Shown here one piece after another: positions 32,441 through 43,732 of a DNA stretch of 64,000 nucleotides. Numbering within the stretch: the stretch's first letter is position 1; each line of letters opens with the position of its first letter. The stretch is from Sepioteuthis lessoniana. Taxonomy: Eukaryota > Mollusca > Cephalopoda > Myopsida > Loliginidae. The position numbers and the translations under genes were made by a program. The notes beneath the pieces were generated by a model. The model searched no databases. It was not told the DNA's origin and saw only the letters and a list, made by a program, of their open reading frames with translations. The stretch covers positions 20,102,060 to 20,166,059 of the forward strand of contig OY757916.1 in NCBI GenBank assembly GCA_963585895.1, written 5' to 3'.

Positions 32441-32996
32441 TGTAATGTAATGGCCGAGGGATTTCGGTTCATGCCTTTGAGTTTAGTTAGGCTGAGAACC
32501 TTTCGGCTCAGCACATGGGTTAGTTAGGTGCAAACATTGATGCAGGTGTTAACGCGGACGCGGGCAGACGGAGATGTCACTCAGAGATGTCACAATAATC
32601 CGAGACGAAACGGGTGAGGGAGTGCGAGTGACGTCACGCACCGGAAGCGTGCGGAGGTTTGTGGGAGATTTGAAGAAAGTTAGAGAGTTGAGTACTAGAC
32701 GCCAAACGAGGAGGATCGACTTTTGGGAGCTCGCTGAGACGAGACGAATTTGTGCGTCCTATGGGGGCCGCTCAAGATGGGGGCCAAATGAATAAGACAG
32801 CATAGCAAGATTGTGTCTCTCCTCCTTATGTCAAAACCTTTAACTCAAAGTTAATAAAAAGGTTTCGTACCTGAACAAACAAGTCGTTAAGTGTTTTCGA
32901 ATTTCGAGATTCCTATGTTCTTTATATGTTCTATCGTTATGAACATTCAATGTCCATTTCGCACATTGCCATATTTGTGTATATGGCTACGTAACA
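32441..32996 (+). mobile_element. Solo LTR, family L1, copy c (fossil)
   Basis: TGTAATGTAATGGCCGAGGG to ...GGCTACGTAACA, with TTAT on each side (32437-32440 and 32997-33000). TGACGTCA at 32629-32636 is followed by CCGGAAG at 32641-32647, and AATAAA lies near 32850. The small ORF across it has no independent support. No internal region is present. Confidence 0.9.
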
Positions 32997-33004
32997 TTAT
33001 GTGA

Positions 33005-33300
33005 TATCAAAGATTCCTATTTAATACTAATAATTTGCATGCAGTTGTATAGTTTCTGGTAACTTATAATAATAATCCTGAGTAAATAATTAAACATCTA
33101 TTTGACTTATAGATGGGATGCTAAGAGGTACTACCACTTTAGGTGAAAGTGGACCTGGGATTAATAGCAATAATGGGTTACTCAATACGGCCCAAAGCTC
33201 CAGAACTGGAGCCTCATCATCAAATGCAGTTAATGTCATACCTAGGACATAACTTTTTAAGGGGTCTTACTCCTCTAAAGGGTATTTTTTCAACATAATC
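33005..33300 (-). mobile_element. Retroposon C, 5' part, reverse orientation
   Basis: The complement of the C head is readable: 'ggtactaccactttaggtga', 'cccaaagctccagaactgga', 'aatgtcatacctaggac' and 'ggggtcttactcctct'. Array-like sequence lies to its left. The tail is not seen. Confidence 0.65.
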
Positions 33301-33504
33301 TAAAGCTCACCAACAGGGTGGATAAAATATGAAGTTACAAAAAATCTTTCCTTATTTTCTTGACTGTTTCTTACAATCTTGATCCCAAGGAATATACAGG
33401 AAGATAGTTATCAGATATTCTTACCAAAGACCAAAGCCATTTTTGTTTTAATTACTTCTTTATATCAATCCTAATATCACTTTGATGAAAGATGGGTTAG
33501 TTTC

Positions 33505-33752
33505 TTTGGTTTCTTTGGTTTCTTTTGTTTAATGGCATATCAACCTTTGTAGGTTATTTAATGCTAAAGCCATCCTTCTAGAAGAACAGCAGTGGTACTA
33601 TTTAACCAATAGCTTGGAGGATAAGGGTGTTCATAACTTTCCCAAGGGTATTAGTCCAAAAGTGAATGTAATAGCACGATTGTAGTTTGAACTCACTTAC
33701 TACAATTCCGCAGTCCATCGCTTTAACCATTACAGCACAAGGACACCTCCTT
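33505..33752 (-). mobile_element. SINE group A, copy 8
   Basis: In reverse: 'tttaatggcatatcaacctt', 'ggttatttaatgctaaagcc', 'cttctagaagaacagcagtg', 'cccaagggtattagtcc' and 'ctttaaccattacagcacaa'. It is a full-length copy. Confidence 0.85.
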
Positions 33753-34484
33753 GATGAAAGATATTGTGCTTATGTTTAGTGACTATGGACACCAGTGAGA
33801 AATACACAATTACCTCAGCCACAAAACAGAGTCCAATTAATTATTATTATTCACTCTACACTAGACAACATTGGGGTCATTTCCAGGTAATCACACTGCA
33901 TATTTGCCGCAGGTGATGACACCCATGTTTACTGACACTGAGCTAATTTAGAGTAAAATAAGAAAATATTTTATTTTCAAATTATTTTGCAAAGGTGTTC
34001 TTCTCCTTGCTGAAATATCATTTTACATGGTATCCTGTTTGCATAAACAATAAAGAGAGTCATAGGAAAAGAAGTCAAATAAAAAAGAGGACATATTCTG
34101 TGTGATGGGCTTGTGAGTTTGCATGTGTATGTAGATGTGTGTGTGTGTATGTGTGTGTGTAAAAGCACCTAAATAACAAGACACTCCTTTCAACTAATCA
34201 AATTCAGATTTTTTTTTATATCTATAAAAACAAACTGTACATTACAATAAAGGACTGCTAGACACAAATTACACTTGAAAAAATCTAAAGAACAAATAAA
34301 CCGAAATATTGCGGTAAAATAACAAAGAAGAAGATATCAATTTATAAAATCAGTAGAATTAAGGGAAAACTATAAAACATATTATTTTCTTTATAAAATC
34401 AACATCAAATAAAGGTTTAACTTTATATTTTTTCCTGTTTTCATTATCATATATTTATTTAAAGTAAACCAAATGCTTTGATTG

Positions 34485-34795
34485 CCCTGTCAGATGGGCC
34501 ATAGAATACACCGACTGGACATCTGGGAAATGTGGAGTACCCTTTCATTGCCACAACTCTCAGATCCACCCCAATCAGGAGTGATTTGTACCTGTTAGGA
34601 TTCCATCTATGGGTTAAATAGATCTGTTTACAAATCATTTATATTATGAATATCCGATATTTTATAACTGAGCAAAACTGAAAAAACAAGACAAATATAA
34701 ATATGAATGTACAATGTACCTATTTCCCTTACACTAAGGCATAAAATCACCCCAGACAAGTTGATATGCTGTTAAAATCAATCACTCAATCAACT
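34485..34795 (+). mobile_element. Retroposon C, variant C' (alternative tail)
   Basis: The head begins 'gccctgtcagatgggccata', skips part of the usual head, then has 'ggaaatgtggagtacccttt' and 'ccatctatgggttaaatag'. The tail is 'aggcataaaatcacccca' ... 'gttgatatgctgttaaaatc' followed by repeated AATC. The same tail variant closes copies near 39660, 41056 and 50984. Confidence 0.65.
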
Positions 34796-34857
34796 TCCTT
34801 CGCAGTTTCTATCTCTAAAATTCTGATGTTATTTTTCACAAACTATAATGTTAAATA

Positions 34858-35577
34858 CAGGGTGGAACGATAAAATTGTCATCCTAAAGAAAACAACACT
34901 ACAGCTTTATTTTAAAACTTTTATTGAAAAAATCAATTCAGGTAACTTGATTATGTAGTAGAGCTGACATCTATTCAATGTAGCTGCCTTCAGCCTCAAT
35001 CATCACCTCGATACAGATCCGGAACTGGAAGTATGCCTTTTCCACAAGCGCTGGTGGGAGCTCGGCGAATACTCAGCGGATGGTGGCGATCAGGCTGGCT
35101 TTGGTGTTACAGGAGGTCATGTTTGTGATGTTCTCGACGTATGATTAAACAAAGTAGTTCAGCAGGTTCAGGTCGGGGGAGGATGGGCGCCGGTGAGAGA
35201 AGGGTACAAAGTCGTAGCACTCTTTCTGAAGCCAAGCCTGGGTCTCTTTGGACTTGCGGGCCGGTGCCAAGTCCTGCTGCCCAGGGTCTGCCACCGGCCA
35301 CCTGATTACACCAGGGGATCACCACACTCTTCAGCACATCCAGGTACACTTTGGTGTTGACTTTCAAGCCGACTTTGAAGAAGTGAGGTGGCATGATGTG
35401 GCCCTCACTTGAAACCACACCAAAGACCATAACCGTAGCCAGAAACTTTGTTTTCATCACCCTGGGCACGTCCCTGTTATTCGTGGCAATCCAGCGATGG
35501 TTCTGGCTATCATAACTTGGATCGGTAGAGAGCATGAGTTCTTCTAGAATTTGACAGTCAAAATTTGTGATGTCGTG
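34858..35577 (-). mobile_element. Tc1/mariner transposase fragment with one terminal repeat
   Basis: TA (34856-34857) is followed by the end CAGGGTGGAACGATAAAATT. The minus strand reads NHRWIATNNRDVPRV, KFLATVMVFGVVSSEGHIMP and KVNTKVYLDVLKSVVIPWCN. After a frameshift come KSKETQAWLQKECYDFVPFS and SSPDLN, then AYFQFRICIEVMIEAEGSYIE before a stop. The motifs fit the catalytic domain of a Tc1/mariner superfamily transposase. The opposite end is lost; a LINE fragment abuts at 35577. It is a decayed, 5'-truncated copy. Confidence 0.85.
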
Positions 35578-36095
35578 GATTGATTTCTCCGAAACCTATT
35601 TTGGTTCATCCTAAGTATCTTCTTAATGTTGGGTTCCTTTGTCCATCTGTCTATTGTGTTTTGGTTATGTACGGCATTACAGTGTCAGAGCAGTATGTTG
35701 TCAAATTCCCTGGTCTTCCATACTTCTGGGAGTATTTCATCAAGCCCTGCTGCTTTCCTATTTTTAATTTTTCTTAATACTGAGTCAAATTCTTCTTGCG
35801 TAAACTGTTCTAGTTTGATGTCAACTTGATTACTAATAATTTTCGTGATTGGTTCATGTGTAACTTTCAGAAGTTTTCCGAGTGAATTCTCAAAATGTTG
35901 TTTCCACAGGTGTATTTGTTCTTCTTAGCTGGTGGCTTTTAGTTTAGCTTTCACTTTGCTCTTCCTTCTGCTCACTTTGTTTATCATCTGCCATGCTATC
36001 CTAGATTGCCTATCTTCAACTGAATCTCTAATCTTATTGATCTGATTTTGTATGTATTCTGTTTGAGTACCATAACTTGTGCTGACATAAAATGA
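35577..36095 (-). mobile_element. RTE-like LINE fragment, start of the reverse-transcriptase domain
   Basis: The minus strand reads WQMINKVSRRKSKVKAKLK, then NSLGKLLKVTHEPITKI, DIKLEQFTQEEFDSVLRKIK, NRKAAGLDEILPEVWKTREF and NQNTIDRWTK. This is the segment just before and into the RT palm of the same LINE family seen at 200-665 and 22375. An internal deletion joins DRWTK to a downstream NQNRFRRNQ motif. It ends abruptly at the transposase fragment. Confidence 0.85.
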
Positions 36096-36107
36096 GTGAG
36101 AGGAAGT

Positions 36108-36157
36108 TCGCGTATTGTAACGGTTACTGTCATAGGAAATGAACACAGCGAACAGAG
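36108..36157 (+). mobile_element. SINE group B, head fragment
   Basis: 'gcgtattgtaacggttactg' and 'aggaaatgaacacagcga' match the tRNA-like head of group B. It is joined directly to the array of the reverse-oriented C copy that follows. Confidence 0.5.
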
Positions 36158-36587
36158 TCAAGCAGTTCTAATTCAGCTAATTCACTTTAGTATAAGTACG
36201 GATTTTGTTTACACACAGTTAAATGTCAAAACAGTTCTATATCAAACAAATCAGTTTAGTGTAAGCACAGTTTCAATGTCGAAAAACACTTCTATTTCAA
36301 ACTATTCAATTTAGTGAAACAATTCAGTTTAGCATAAGTACACTGTTACAATTTAACCCATAGATAGGGCCCTATCAGGTGCTACCACGCTGGGCCAAAG
36401 TGGATTTGAGAGCAATGGCAATAAAGGGGTGCTCTGCATTCCCCAAAGCTCCAGCCCTGCTGGAACCTCACCATCAGATTGTTTAGTGTCATATCCAGGA
36501 CACTCGTTGGGTGGGGGGTCTTACCCCTCTGCAGCAAAGGTGTATTCTACAGCCCCAGCCAACTGGGCTAGTATCTTGCTTTTGTAG
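36158..36587 (-). mobile_element. Retroposon C, reverse copy lacking the tail
   Basis: From right to left, complemented: head with 'gccccagccaactgggcta', 'gtgtcatatccaggacact', 'ccccaaagctccagccctgc' and 'agggccctatcaggtgctac', then an array of 'cagttctatttcaaac' and 'cagtttagcataagtac' units to about 36160. No tail is present at the left edge. Confidence 0.75.
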
Positions 36588-36659
36588 AGAGGTTGGTAAA
36601 TACATAAAAGAATAAGAGGTAACACTTTTAGAGGAATGGTGATTGAATGTTGGGTCCTC

Positions 36660-36898
36660 TAGTTTGGTTTCTTTGTTTAATGGCACATCAACCTTTGTAG
36701 GTTATCTAATGCCAAAGCCATTCTCCTAGAAGAACAGTAGTAGTGCTATTTAACTCATAGCTGAGAGGGTAAGGGGGTTCATACCTTTCCCAAGGGTATT
36801 TGCCTGAAAGTGAACGTAATAGAGCAACTGGAGTTCGAACTCGCTTTCTAAGATTCTGCAATCTATCGCTTTAACCATTACACCACCACGACTCCCCC
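36660..36898 (-). mobile_element. SINE group A, copy 9
   Basis: In reverse: 'gtttaatggcacatcaacct', 'gttatctaatgccaaagcca', 'cctagaagaacagtagtag', 'cccaagggtatttgcctgaa', 'ggagttcgaactcgc' and 'tttaaccattacaccacca'. Complete. Confidence 0.85.
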
Positions 36899-37107
36899 GT
36901 TGGGTCCTCATATAGAAATATATATGTAGGGACAATTCATGATAGATTAATGCAGTATTTTATATCCTGAGCAAACTTAATTGAAGGAATATAAGAATGA
37001 CAATGAAATACAGAGTTGTACATTGAGAGTGCGTGTTAAGAAATGTCCTTAGTGTATGTTGTAAAAGTCTTTAGTTTACATATCTATAAGAGATAATAGT
37101 TTTGAAG

Positions 37108-37545
37108 AAAGGTTTGGTTTGGTTTGGTTTTATGGCATATCAACCATTGTAGGTTATTTAATACCAAATCCATTTTTATACATATAAACAGTTCTGATTC
37201 AAACAGTTCAGTTGAGTATAAGTTCAGTTTTTTCTTTACACACAGTTAAATGTCAAAACGGTTCTATTTCAAACAATTCAGTTTAGCATAAGTACAGATT
37301 CAATGTCAAAAACAGTTCCATTTCAAACAATTTGGTTTAACATAAATATGCAGTTTAAATGTCAAACCAAGAATGGCCATGAAGAGGTACTCCACATTCC
37401 CCAAAGCTTCAGCATTACTAGAACTTCAGTATCAGATTGTTTAGTGTCATATCAAGGACACTTATCGGGGTGGGGTGAGGGTCTTATTCTTCTGCAGAGA
37501 AACAGTTGGTGTATTCTACAGCCCCAGCTGACTGGGCAAATGTTA
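37108..37545 (-). mobile_element. Retroposon C, compact full-length copy, reverse orientation
   Basis: The left edge carries the complemented tail ('ggttttatggcatatcaacc', 'taggttatttaataccaaat'), then two to three array units, then the complemented head ending 'agccccagctgactgggca'. At ~438 bp it has a much shorter array than the 776-bp copy at 27541. Confidence 0.8.
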
Positions 37546-37750
37546 AATAGAATAACTATAAAACTGTTTTGTGGCTAAGTTAGTTGTGTATTTCTTATTG
37601 GCATCTGTGGTGAGTGTTCAAGATTGGGTAAAAATCAGGATTTCAATTTTTGATTTTTGAATTAAATTGGGCTCTCTCTACTTGAGAGATGGACACACTA
37701 CAATATAATTTATCTGTATTCCTCCTATTTTAGCCTTGTACCAGACTAAT

Positions 37751-38281
37751 TGTAACATACCCATGATATGAATATGTGAAATGTACATAGAATGTTCATA
37801 TATATAACATAGGAATCCCGAAACACGAAAAACACTTACGACATCTTAGTTCAGGTACGAAACCTTTTATTACCTTTGAGTTAAAAGGTTTTTCAACATA
37901 AGGAGAGAGGCACAATCTTTCTATGCTGGCTTTTCCATCTGCCTCCCCTCTCAACACGTGTGGCACTCGCCACAAGGCCTTGGCGAGCAAGCGAAAGTCC
38001 ACTTCTTCTTCGGATGGCAAGACTCAACTGACTTTTTTCAAAATCCCCCAAATCCTCTGTGCGCGCTTCCGGTGCATGACGTCATTCACATCCCCTGGTC
38101 AAATTTTTCTATCTGGGATTTTTATTTTGACATCTGTGAACAACACATCCTCCCCATGCGCATCAACACCTGCACTCAAGTTTGCACCTAACTAACGCAT
38201 GCACTGAGCTGAAAGGTTCTCAGCCTAACTAAACCCAAAGGCAGGATATATAAAATGAAATCCTTCGGCCATTATATTACA
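37751..38281 (-). mobile_element. Solo LTR, family L1, copy d (fossil)
   Basis: Left end TGTAACATACCCATGATATG, right end ...GGCCATTATATTACA, flanked by TAAT and TAAG. TGACGTCA is at 38077-38084 with CTTCCGG (the complement of CCGGAAG) at 38066-38072, the same spacing as in copies b and c. No internal region is present. Confidence 0.9.
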
Positions 38282-39411
38282 TAAGTGAAATGTAAAGAAC
38301 TACTACTTACCCTGTTAGTGAGGCTTAGAATATGCTGATTGTATCCCCAGCAGAGGGACAATACCCTCCCTCCAAAAAAAAAAGTTACCTGAGTATAACA
38401 TTAAATTGCATTGGATGGTAAAGCTGTGGGGAATAATTCAAAAGAAATAAAAAATAAAATAAATAAATTAAAAAATAAAGCAGTTTCCCAGGCTTCTGTT
38501 AGGAAGTGAAATCTGCATACGCATGGAGGGATGAGCTTCCTGGTGCCAAAAGAGAAATTCTCTCACTTAAGCTGTTACCACTGCTATCAAAAGGACCCTT
38601 CTCCCTCAGCTGCTTGCAATGTAGCACACATACTCACCAAGTCCTGGAATTGGCGCCAGCCACGTCTCCTGCTAGTAGCCACCTATGCTAAATGTACCTC
38701 ACCAGATACACCTACTGGACAAACTCTAAACCTACAATTCACCAAGAATGACTGTAATATATTTCAACACGTTGTCTGGGAAACTCAACAACTTCTACTG
38801 TTCCAGGAAAATGTTCCCACCATAGAATAGTTGTGAACCACAAAATAAAGTTTTGACTATAAAATTATCCTTGTCTCTTTCTTTCCATTCTCAATTCCCT
38901 TGCATCTTCCCACAGAAAAATGAAGATGACAATATTGTGTCAGTGTAGAGTTTATTCTAAGGTTAACAGCAACAAATAAATGAATTAATACTTTGTTTGA
39001 TTCTAACAATTTATTAATCAACACGTGAAACAATTAATAACAATATACAGTCCGCCCCGTGTATAAAGTTGAGTTTGAGGGACTTACCGGCACTCTGAAG
39101 AAGATATTTGATATCTTAGGGCTGTCTTTCTGAGAGCTTTTAACTTTCCCGCCTCACAGAACGTCTGGTGGAATCTGTCTGACTGGATTTTGTATTTTTG
39201 TGCCAACACTTCTGGGCTCATCATGTAATTAGTATATCCAATCATAAAGAGCCTCTCCCTCACTCACTCCATAAACAGGAATTATCATTTTACTAACCCA
39301 ACAACAAGATGAAGAAAAAAGAGTCAGATACGAAACTCATAATCATTCCAACAGAACTCAGCAATTCACCAACTACCTATACCATGAATAAATAAAAACC
39401 TTTTTGTTTCC
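38282..39411. other. Unassigned stretch with a 99-codon ORF
   Basis: An open frame at 38531-38830 (+) starts MSFLVPKEKFSHLSCYHCYQ and is followed by AATAAA at about 38842. I recognise no domain. Codon use and context give no support for a gene, and an unrecognised repeat is more likely. The rest (38850-39411) is AT-rich, with a more GC-rich patch at 39050-39180 that I cannot assign. Confidence 0.35.
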
Positions 39412-39815
39412 CGTAAAGCTCTAGTTTTGGGGAGTGTGAAGAATCTGTTCAATTGTATTACTCCCAGGTCCACTTTGCCCTGGAGTAATAGTACCTTTTA
39501 GGGTCCCATCTATGGATTAAATAGATCAGTTTAAAGGTTATTTGTATTTGTAAAAAAAACCCTCTCAAGAAACAACTACTCAAAAAATGTAAACATGAAT
39601 GTACAATCAATGGAATTCCCTAATCTCTAATCATAAAATAAATCTAGATGGGTTGACATGCAGTCAAAATTAATCAATTCATCAATCAATCTGTTAGGGT
39701 CCCATCTATAGTTCAGATAGATCTTTTCAGAAATTATTTGTATTAGATTAGAATAGCTGATATCATATAATTGTGTGCTAAAAAAAACCCTAAAGAAACT
39801 ACTCAAGAAATTGTT
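39412..39815 (+). mobile_element. Retroposon C', two partial copies in tandem
   Basis: 'aaagctctagttttgggga', 'actcccaggtccactttgcc' and 'gggtcccatctatggatta' lead into the variant tail ('gggttgacatgcagtcaaaa', AATC repeats) at ~39650-39690. A second piece begins directly at 'ctgttagggtcccatctat' and runs to about 39815. Confidence 0.65.
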
Positions 39816-40449
39816 GGTTAGTTGTGGTTTATGGGGAACCAGAAGATTTGGTTGGTTATTATTTAGTTTTTAATTTCGTAGGTTGTGGGTATTTGGGTTT
39901 ATTGTATCTGACTCCATTTGTTTCTTCTCTACTCCATTTAATTTGTTGGTGTCTTCTGCATCTGTGAAGGCTGCAAAAAAGTTACTGAAGAAAGGAAGAA
40001 GAGGAAGGAGATGAAAATAGGAGATACCTTTTAAATTTCAACTTTATTTCTGGGTTCAATATAGCCATTTTGCAGCAAGGACCATTTAAAAACAGTCATG
40101 TCTCCCAACGAGGTGTTGAAATGTATTCATCATTTCCAGTGGGTGATACATCCTAAGTTGGTGGTTATGTCCAGTTGGTGTTTTTGTAGTATTTGTTTCA
40201 GCAGTGTTGGCTTGCTTCCAGAAGACATGGCTAAGTGTCAGGCTACAAGACCTGATCAGCACACGTTTGCTGCTAGCAGTCAAATGGAAAAGTGTCCTTA
40301 CTGTTTGAGAGGTACTGCTTAAGTGATAGCGGGTTTCTTTCTAGCGCTGGTAGGTCTTCTCCATCAGGCATGTGAGGCTCTTACTTCCTGTCAGAGGTTT
40401 CTGGGAACCACTACCATTTGAATCTATGTTATTTTATTTTTATCTTTTA
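39816..40449. other. Unassigned stretch
   Basis: No mobile-element end, exon pair or RNA gene is recognised. Short ORFs on both strands near 40090-40320 overlap each other and match nothing I know. Confidence 0.4.
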
Positions 40450-41005
40450 TTAATCTCCACTGTATACCAACCCTTGTAGGTTATTTATTGCCAAATCCTG
40501 TTTATACATATTTATATCAAGCATATATATGATTTAAAAATGAAGTTTGTTGGTAATATTATTTTTAAACAAGTAAGAGCTCATTTGTTTGTGCACAGTT
40601 AAATGATTTCAATTATTGTTCTCCAACACTAATAATACTATTTAATATTAATCCTTTGTTTGTACACATTTAAATGGTTTCAAGACTTGCTTTTTATTGT
40701 TTGCACACAGTTAAATAGTTTTAAGTATTGCTATTTATTGTCTGCTCACAAATGTTTAAAGTATAGTAAATAATCAAGTAGTTCTATTTGACCTATAGAA
40801 GGAACTTAACCGTTACTACCACTATGTGTCAGTGTGGACCTGAGAGTAATTGCCTTGAAAGGGTACTCCAGATTACCAAATGGAATGGAGCCTCACCATC
40901 AGATGGTTTAGTGTCATATCCAGGAAAATTGTTGGTGGTGGGGTTGTCTTGCCCCTCTGCAAAGATGCATTTGGCCTATTCTAATAGCCCCAGCCAACTG
41001 GGCTA
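40450..41005 (-). mobile_element. Retroposon C, full-length copy, reverse orientation
   Basis: The complemented tail 'ccttgtaggttatttattgc' lies at the left. Then come array units with 'gcacacagttaaat' repeated at 70-90 bp spacing. The complemented head ends 'agccccagccaactgggct' at the right. A C'-type tail in the opposite orientation follows at 41010-41105, so two elements abut here. Confidence 0.75.
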
Positions 41006-41104
41006 TGCAAAAAATGTAAATATAAATATACAATGTATGTAATTCACTAATCTCTAGGCATAAAATAACCCCAGATAGATTGATATGCCATTAAAGTCAA
41101 TCAA

Positions 41105-41114
41105 TCAAGAACTA

Positions 41115-41145
<31 letters not shown>

Positions 41146-41153
41146 ATAGTTCT

Positions 41154-41216
<63 letters not shown>
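41105..41216. repeat. Hairpin plus long (TA)n microsatellite
   Basis: TCAAGAACTATTAT and its exact complement ATAATAGTTCTTGA enclose a TA run; a further run of about 30 TA units follows immediately. Confidence 0.9.
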
Positions 41217-41220
<4 letters not shown>

Positions 41221-41559
41221 GACTGCTATTTGATGTTATTTTAGAATACTATTAACAAACAAGTCTAATATTAGTCTTTCCTATTTCCAAATCATTTAAA
41301 AATTTTTGCTTAAAAATATCAATTAGTTATTGCTAAACACAACACAAAAATCCTTAACTTTTAAAAAATTATGATGCATTATTCTTTTTAATTAATTAGA
41401 ATAAAAGTTTAACAGATAATTTAATTATAATTTTAAAGAAAAATTATCAATACTAGCTTTAAGAAAATGTCTGAGAAGAGAATATCAGACAAAATGAAAA
41501 CTTGAAATTATGAAACTTTTTAGTAAAACGTTAATAGAAAAGGTGCTTTTTTGAAAGTT

Positions 41560-41815
41560 CCACGGAAAAAAACCCCAACCCCATTTCAACTTGCTTTCAA
41601 ACAGATTCCCTCCCTCACAATTGTTCTTTTCCCTCCCCCGCTAAACTCAATGCAGTAGCCATAGCAGTAGTAATCGTCATTGCCGTAGCAGCAGCAGCAG
41701 CAGCAGCTGGTATTATCATCCGGGTCTCGGCTTGGCCGAGAGAGCCTCGCTGTGGCGTTTTCCAAGTCCCCATCACCACCAACCACCATTTTTGTGGTTA
41801 TTTTCAAGAAAAAAT
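41560..41815 (+). promoter_or_regulatory. Probable 5' UTR / promoter-proximal region of an unidentified gene
   Basis: This block is distinctly less AT-rich than its surroundings and contains several CpGs (41710-41760). It carries a pyrimidine-rich stretch (41600-41640) and a (GCA)6 run at 41688-41706. It leads directly into an ATG with an open frame ending at a consensus splice donor. No TATA box is obvious. The composition resembles a housekeeping-type 5' exon. Confidence 0.45.
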
Positions 41816-41867
41816 ATGTCCATCGAGACTCCATCAGCGACCCATATTCAAGTCGAAAATGTATCAG
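41816..41867 (+). CDS. Probable first coding exon of an unidentified gene
   Basis: ATG at 41816 opens MSIETPSATHIQVENVS. The sequence then reaches CAG|GTGAGTAAC at 41867/41868, an essentially perfect splice donor, leaving phase 1. I do not recognise the peptide. Support comes from the CpG-containing leader, the donor match and the position in an otherwise repeat-free island. The next exon is not found in the window, so the first intron would exceed 22 kb. A non-coding or alternative start is possible. Minus-strand ORFs over this region look like shadows. Confidence 0.45.
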
Positions 41868-42090
41868 GTGAGTAACATGAAGTGCGAGTGAAGACGCTTG
41901 ACATGTTTGACTCGCATGTGATGCGTCCGATGTAGAATAAAGGGGTGCTAATTTTCTCTAGTGTAGTTCCGCCATGTTTTGCAATGGGCGCAATGATACG
42001 TTTCAAGTCAACTTGCCACCACCGTCTCACATTGGGAAAACAGACTCAGGCGCGACGGTGGACTCTTTGTATGCTCCTCCTTTTAGACCG

Positions 42091-42127
<37 letters not shown>

Positions 42128-43732
42128 TCTAAGTCTTGGATTACTTTTTTTGCTTTAATGTCTTCTGTCAACTGCTGTCCTTTTTAAAGTGTTTTACTTT
42201 TTTCCTCCATACTTGTTTACGCTGCATCGCAAAGACGACATCTCTTTACTCTTGAAAACATTCACACACTTTTTTGATAGGGAATTTTTATGTACAATCA
42301 TGGGATAAAAAATCTTCCCTGTTTGTCAGTTTCAGGAAGGAGATTTTAAAAAAAATGACGAAAAGTGTACATGGTAATCCTGATAGCTGGTAATTCTTTA
42401 TGTACTTTAAAAACTGAACAAGATTAAAAAAAACACCAAAACATCATTTTACTATAGTTAAAAAAATGCCTGCATGATATAAACTTTGATTTTGTTAAAA
42501 AAATTATTTTCTTCTCAGTACTTAAATTTTCTTAAGTTACTTGAGTGATACAGTCATTTGTATTTTTATTTGAGAAAAAAAAAAAGAAAAATAAAGAAAA
42601 AAAGCTATGCCTTAAAATTGATAAAAAAGAAAATCAGACTTTTTCTTTGTTTCCTTTCAATTTCATTTTTATTTTTGCTGTAAAGTGAAAAGATATTTTA
42701 AAATATTTTAAATAGTTAGAGGAATAAAGTTCGAATCGTTAATCACGTGTATATTTTTTTTGAAAACATTTATTTTTTTAGAAGCTAAATCTTAAATTAT
42801 TACGATCTCCACATCAATGATGAAATTGAAAAATTATTTTATAAAGCATTTAAATTATATTTGAAAAAAAAAAAAAATCACTGAACACCTTTGCTTAAGT
42901 GTTTTTAGACTTCGATTCAGTGTTGTACTTTGTTATCTAAGATTTAATCTAGTTTAAAAAGAGGGGAAAAAATCAATTTTCTTTTGAAAAATATTCAGAA
43001 TAAAAATAATTTTTATATTTTACCAGAAAAATACTTAGAAAGTTTTTATTCTTATTTTTTGCACCCTGTGTAAAAGTTAAAACTATAGAAGTAAATACTA
43101 TCAAATTGAGTTCGTAATTTTAAAAGCTTTTTCTCTCCACAAAAACATGATCACTTATAACATAGTTAATTAACCCTCAATTTTAAAATGAAAAAATTGT
43201 TTCGATTGACAACTTTAAGGATTGCTTGATTCAGTAAAATTTTGGAGGATGGTATTAATTCTATTTCGTACTAATATACTATATTAGACCCACTGAAAGA
43301 CTGGATTTTAGCTTCGAAATTTATAAAGGAACTTCAGCTTAATTTTTGTGACTTTATAAACTTTAATAATTTCAATGCAAATATGAAAAACGGATTTTTT
43401 TATTCCATGTGTTTACCATATTACAAACAGCGGGTTCTATTTTTTTCTAAAGAATTTTTTCAGGACTAATAAATAAATATAAAAACACATTCACATATTA
43501 AACAATAATATGTATTTTTGTGTGCAACATTTTCCCCAGAGCACACATTTACTACACTCAGATCCTTGGTAAAATTACTGGATGGCAACTCTGATCTAAC
43601 AGGGTTGAATGTGGTCAGTTCTTTGTGGGAACCCACACACGTGGGCAAACATCTTTGCCCAACAAATATTTACAAGTAAAATAAAAAGGAAAACAACGAA
43701 AAAGGATTTTCTTTTGTCAATTTTGATGCAAT
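41868..43732. other. Unique AT-rich sequence, possible first intron
   Basis: A (TA)n run at 42093-42126 and many short A/T runs are present. CpG-containing sequence persists to about 42060, then drops. No SINE, LINE or DNA transposon is recognised for about 1.8 kb, the longest element-free stretch in this part of the window. Confidence 0.5.

Noticed and set aside
32574-32795. 73-codon ORF MSLRDVTIIRDETGEG...
   Set aside because: It lies wholly within a solo LTR and is not conserved as an open frame in the sister copies by eye.
38531-38830. 99-codon ORF followed by AATAAA
   Set aside because: No recognisable domain, no splice or promoter signals, and no support beyond length; AATAAA is common here.
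39050-39180. GC-richer patch starting near 'cagtccgccccgtgtata', reminiscent of a pogo-type transposon end
   Set aside because: No matching inverted end could be found downstream.
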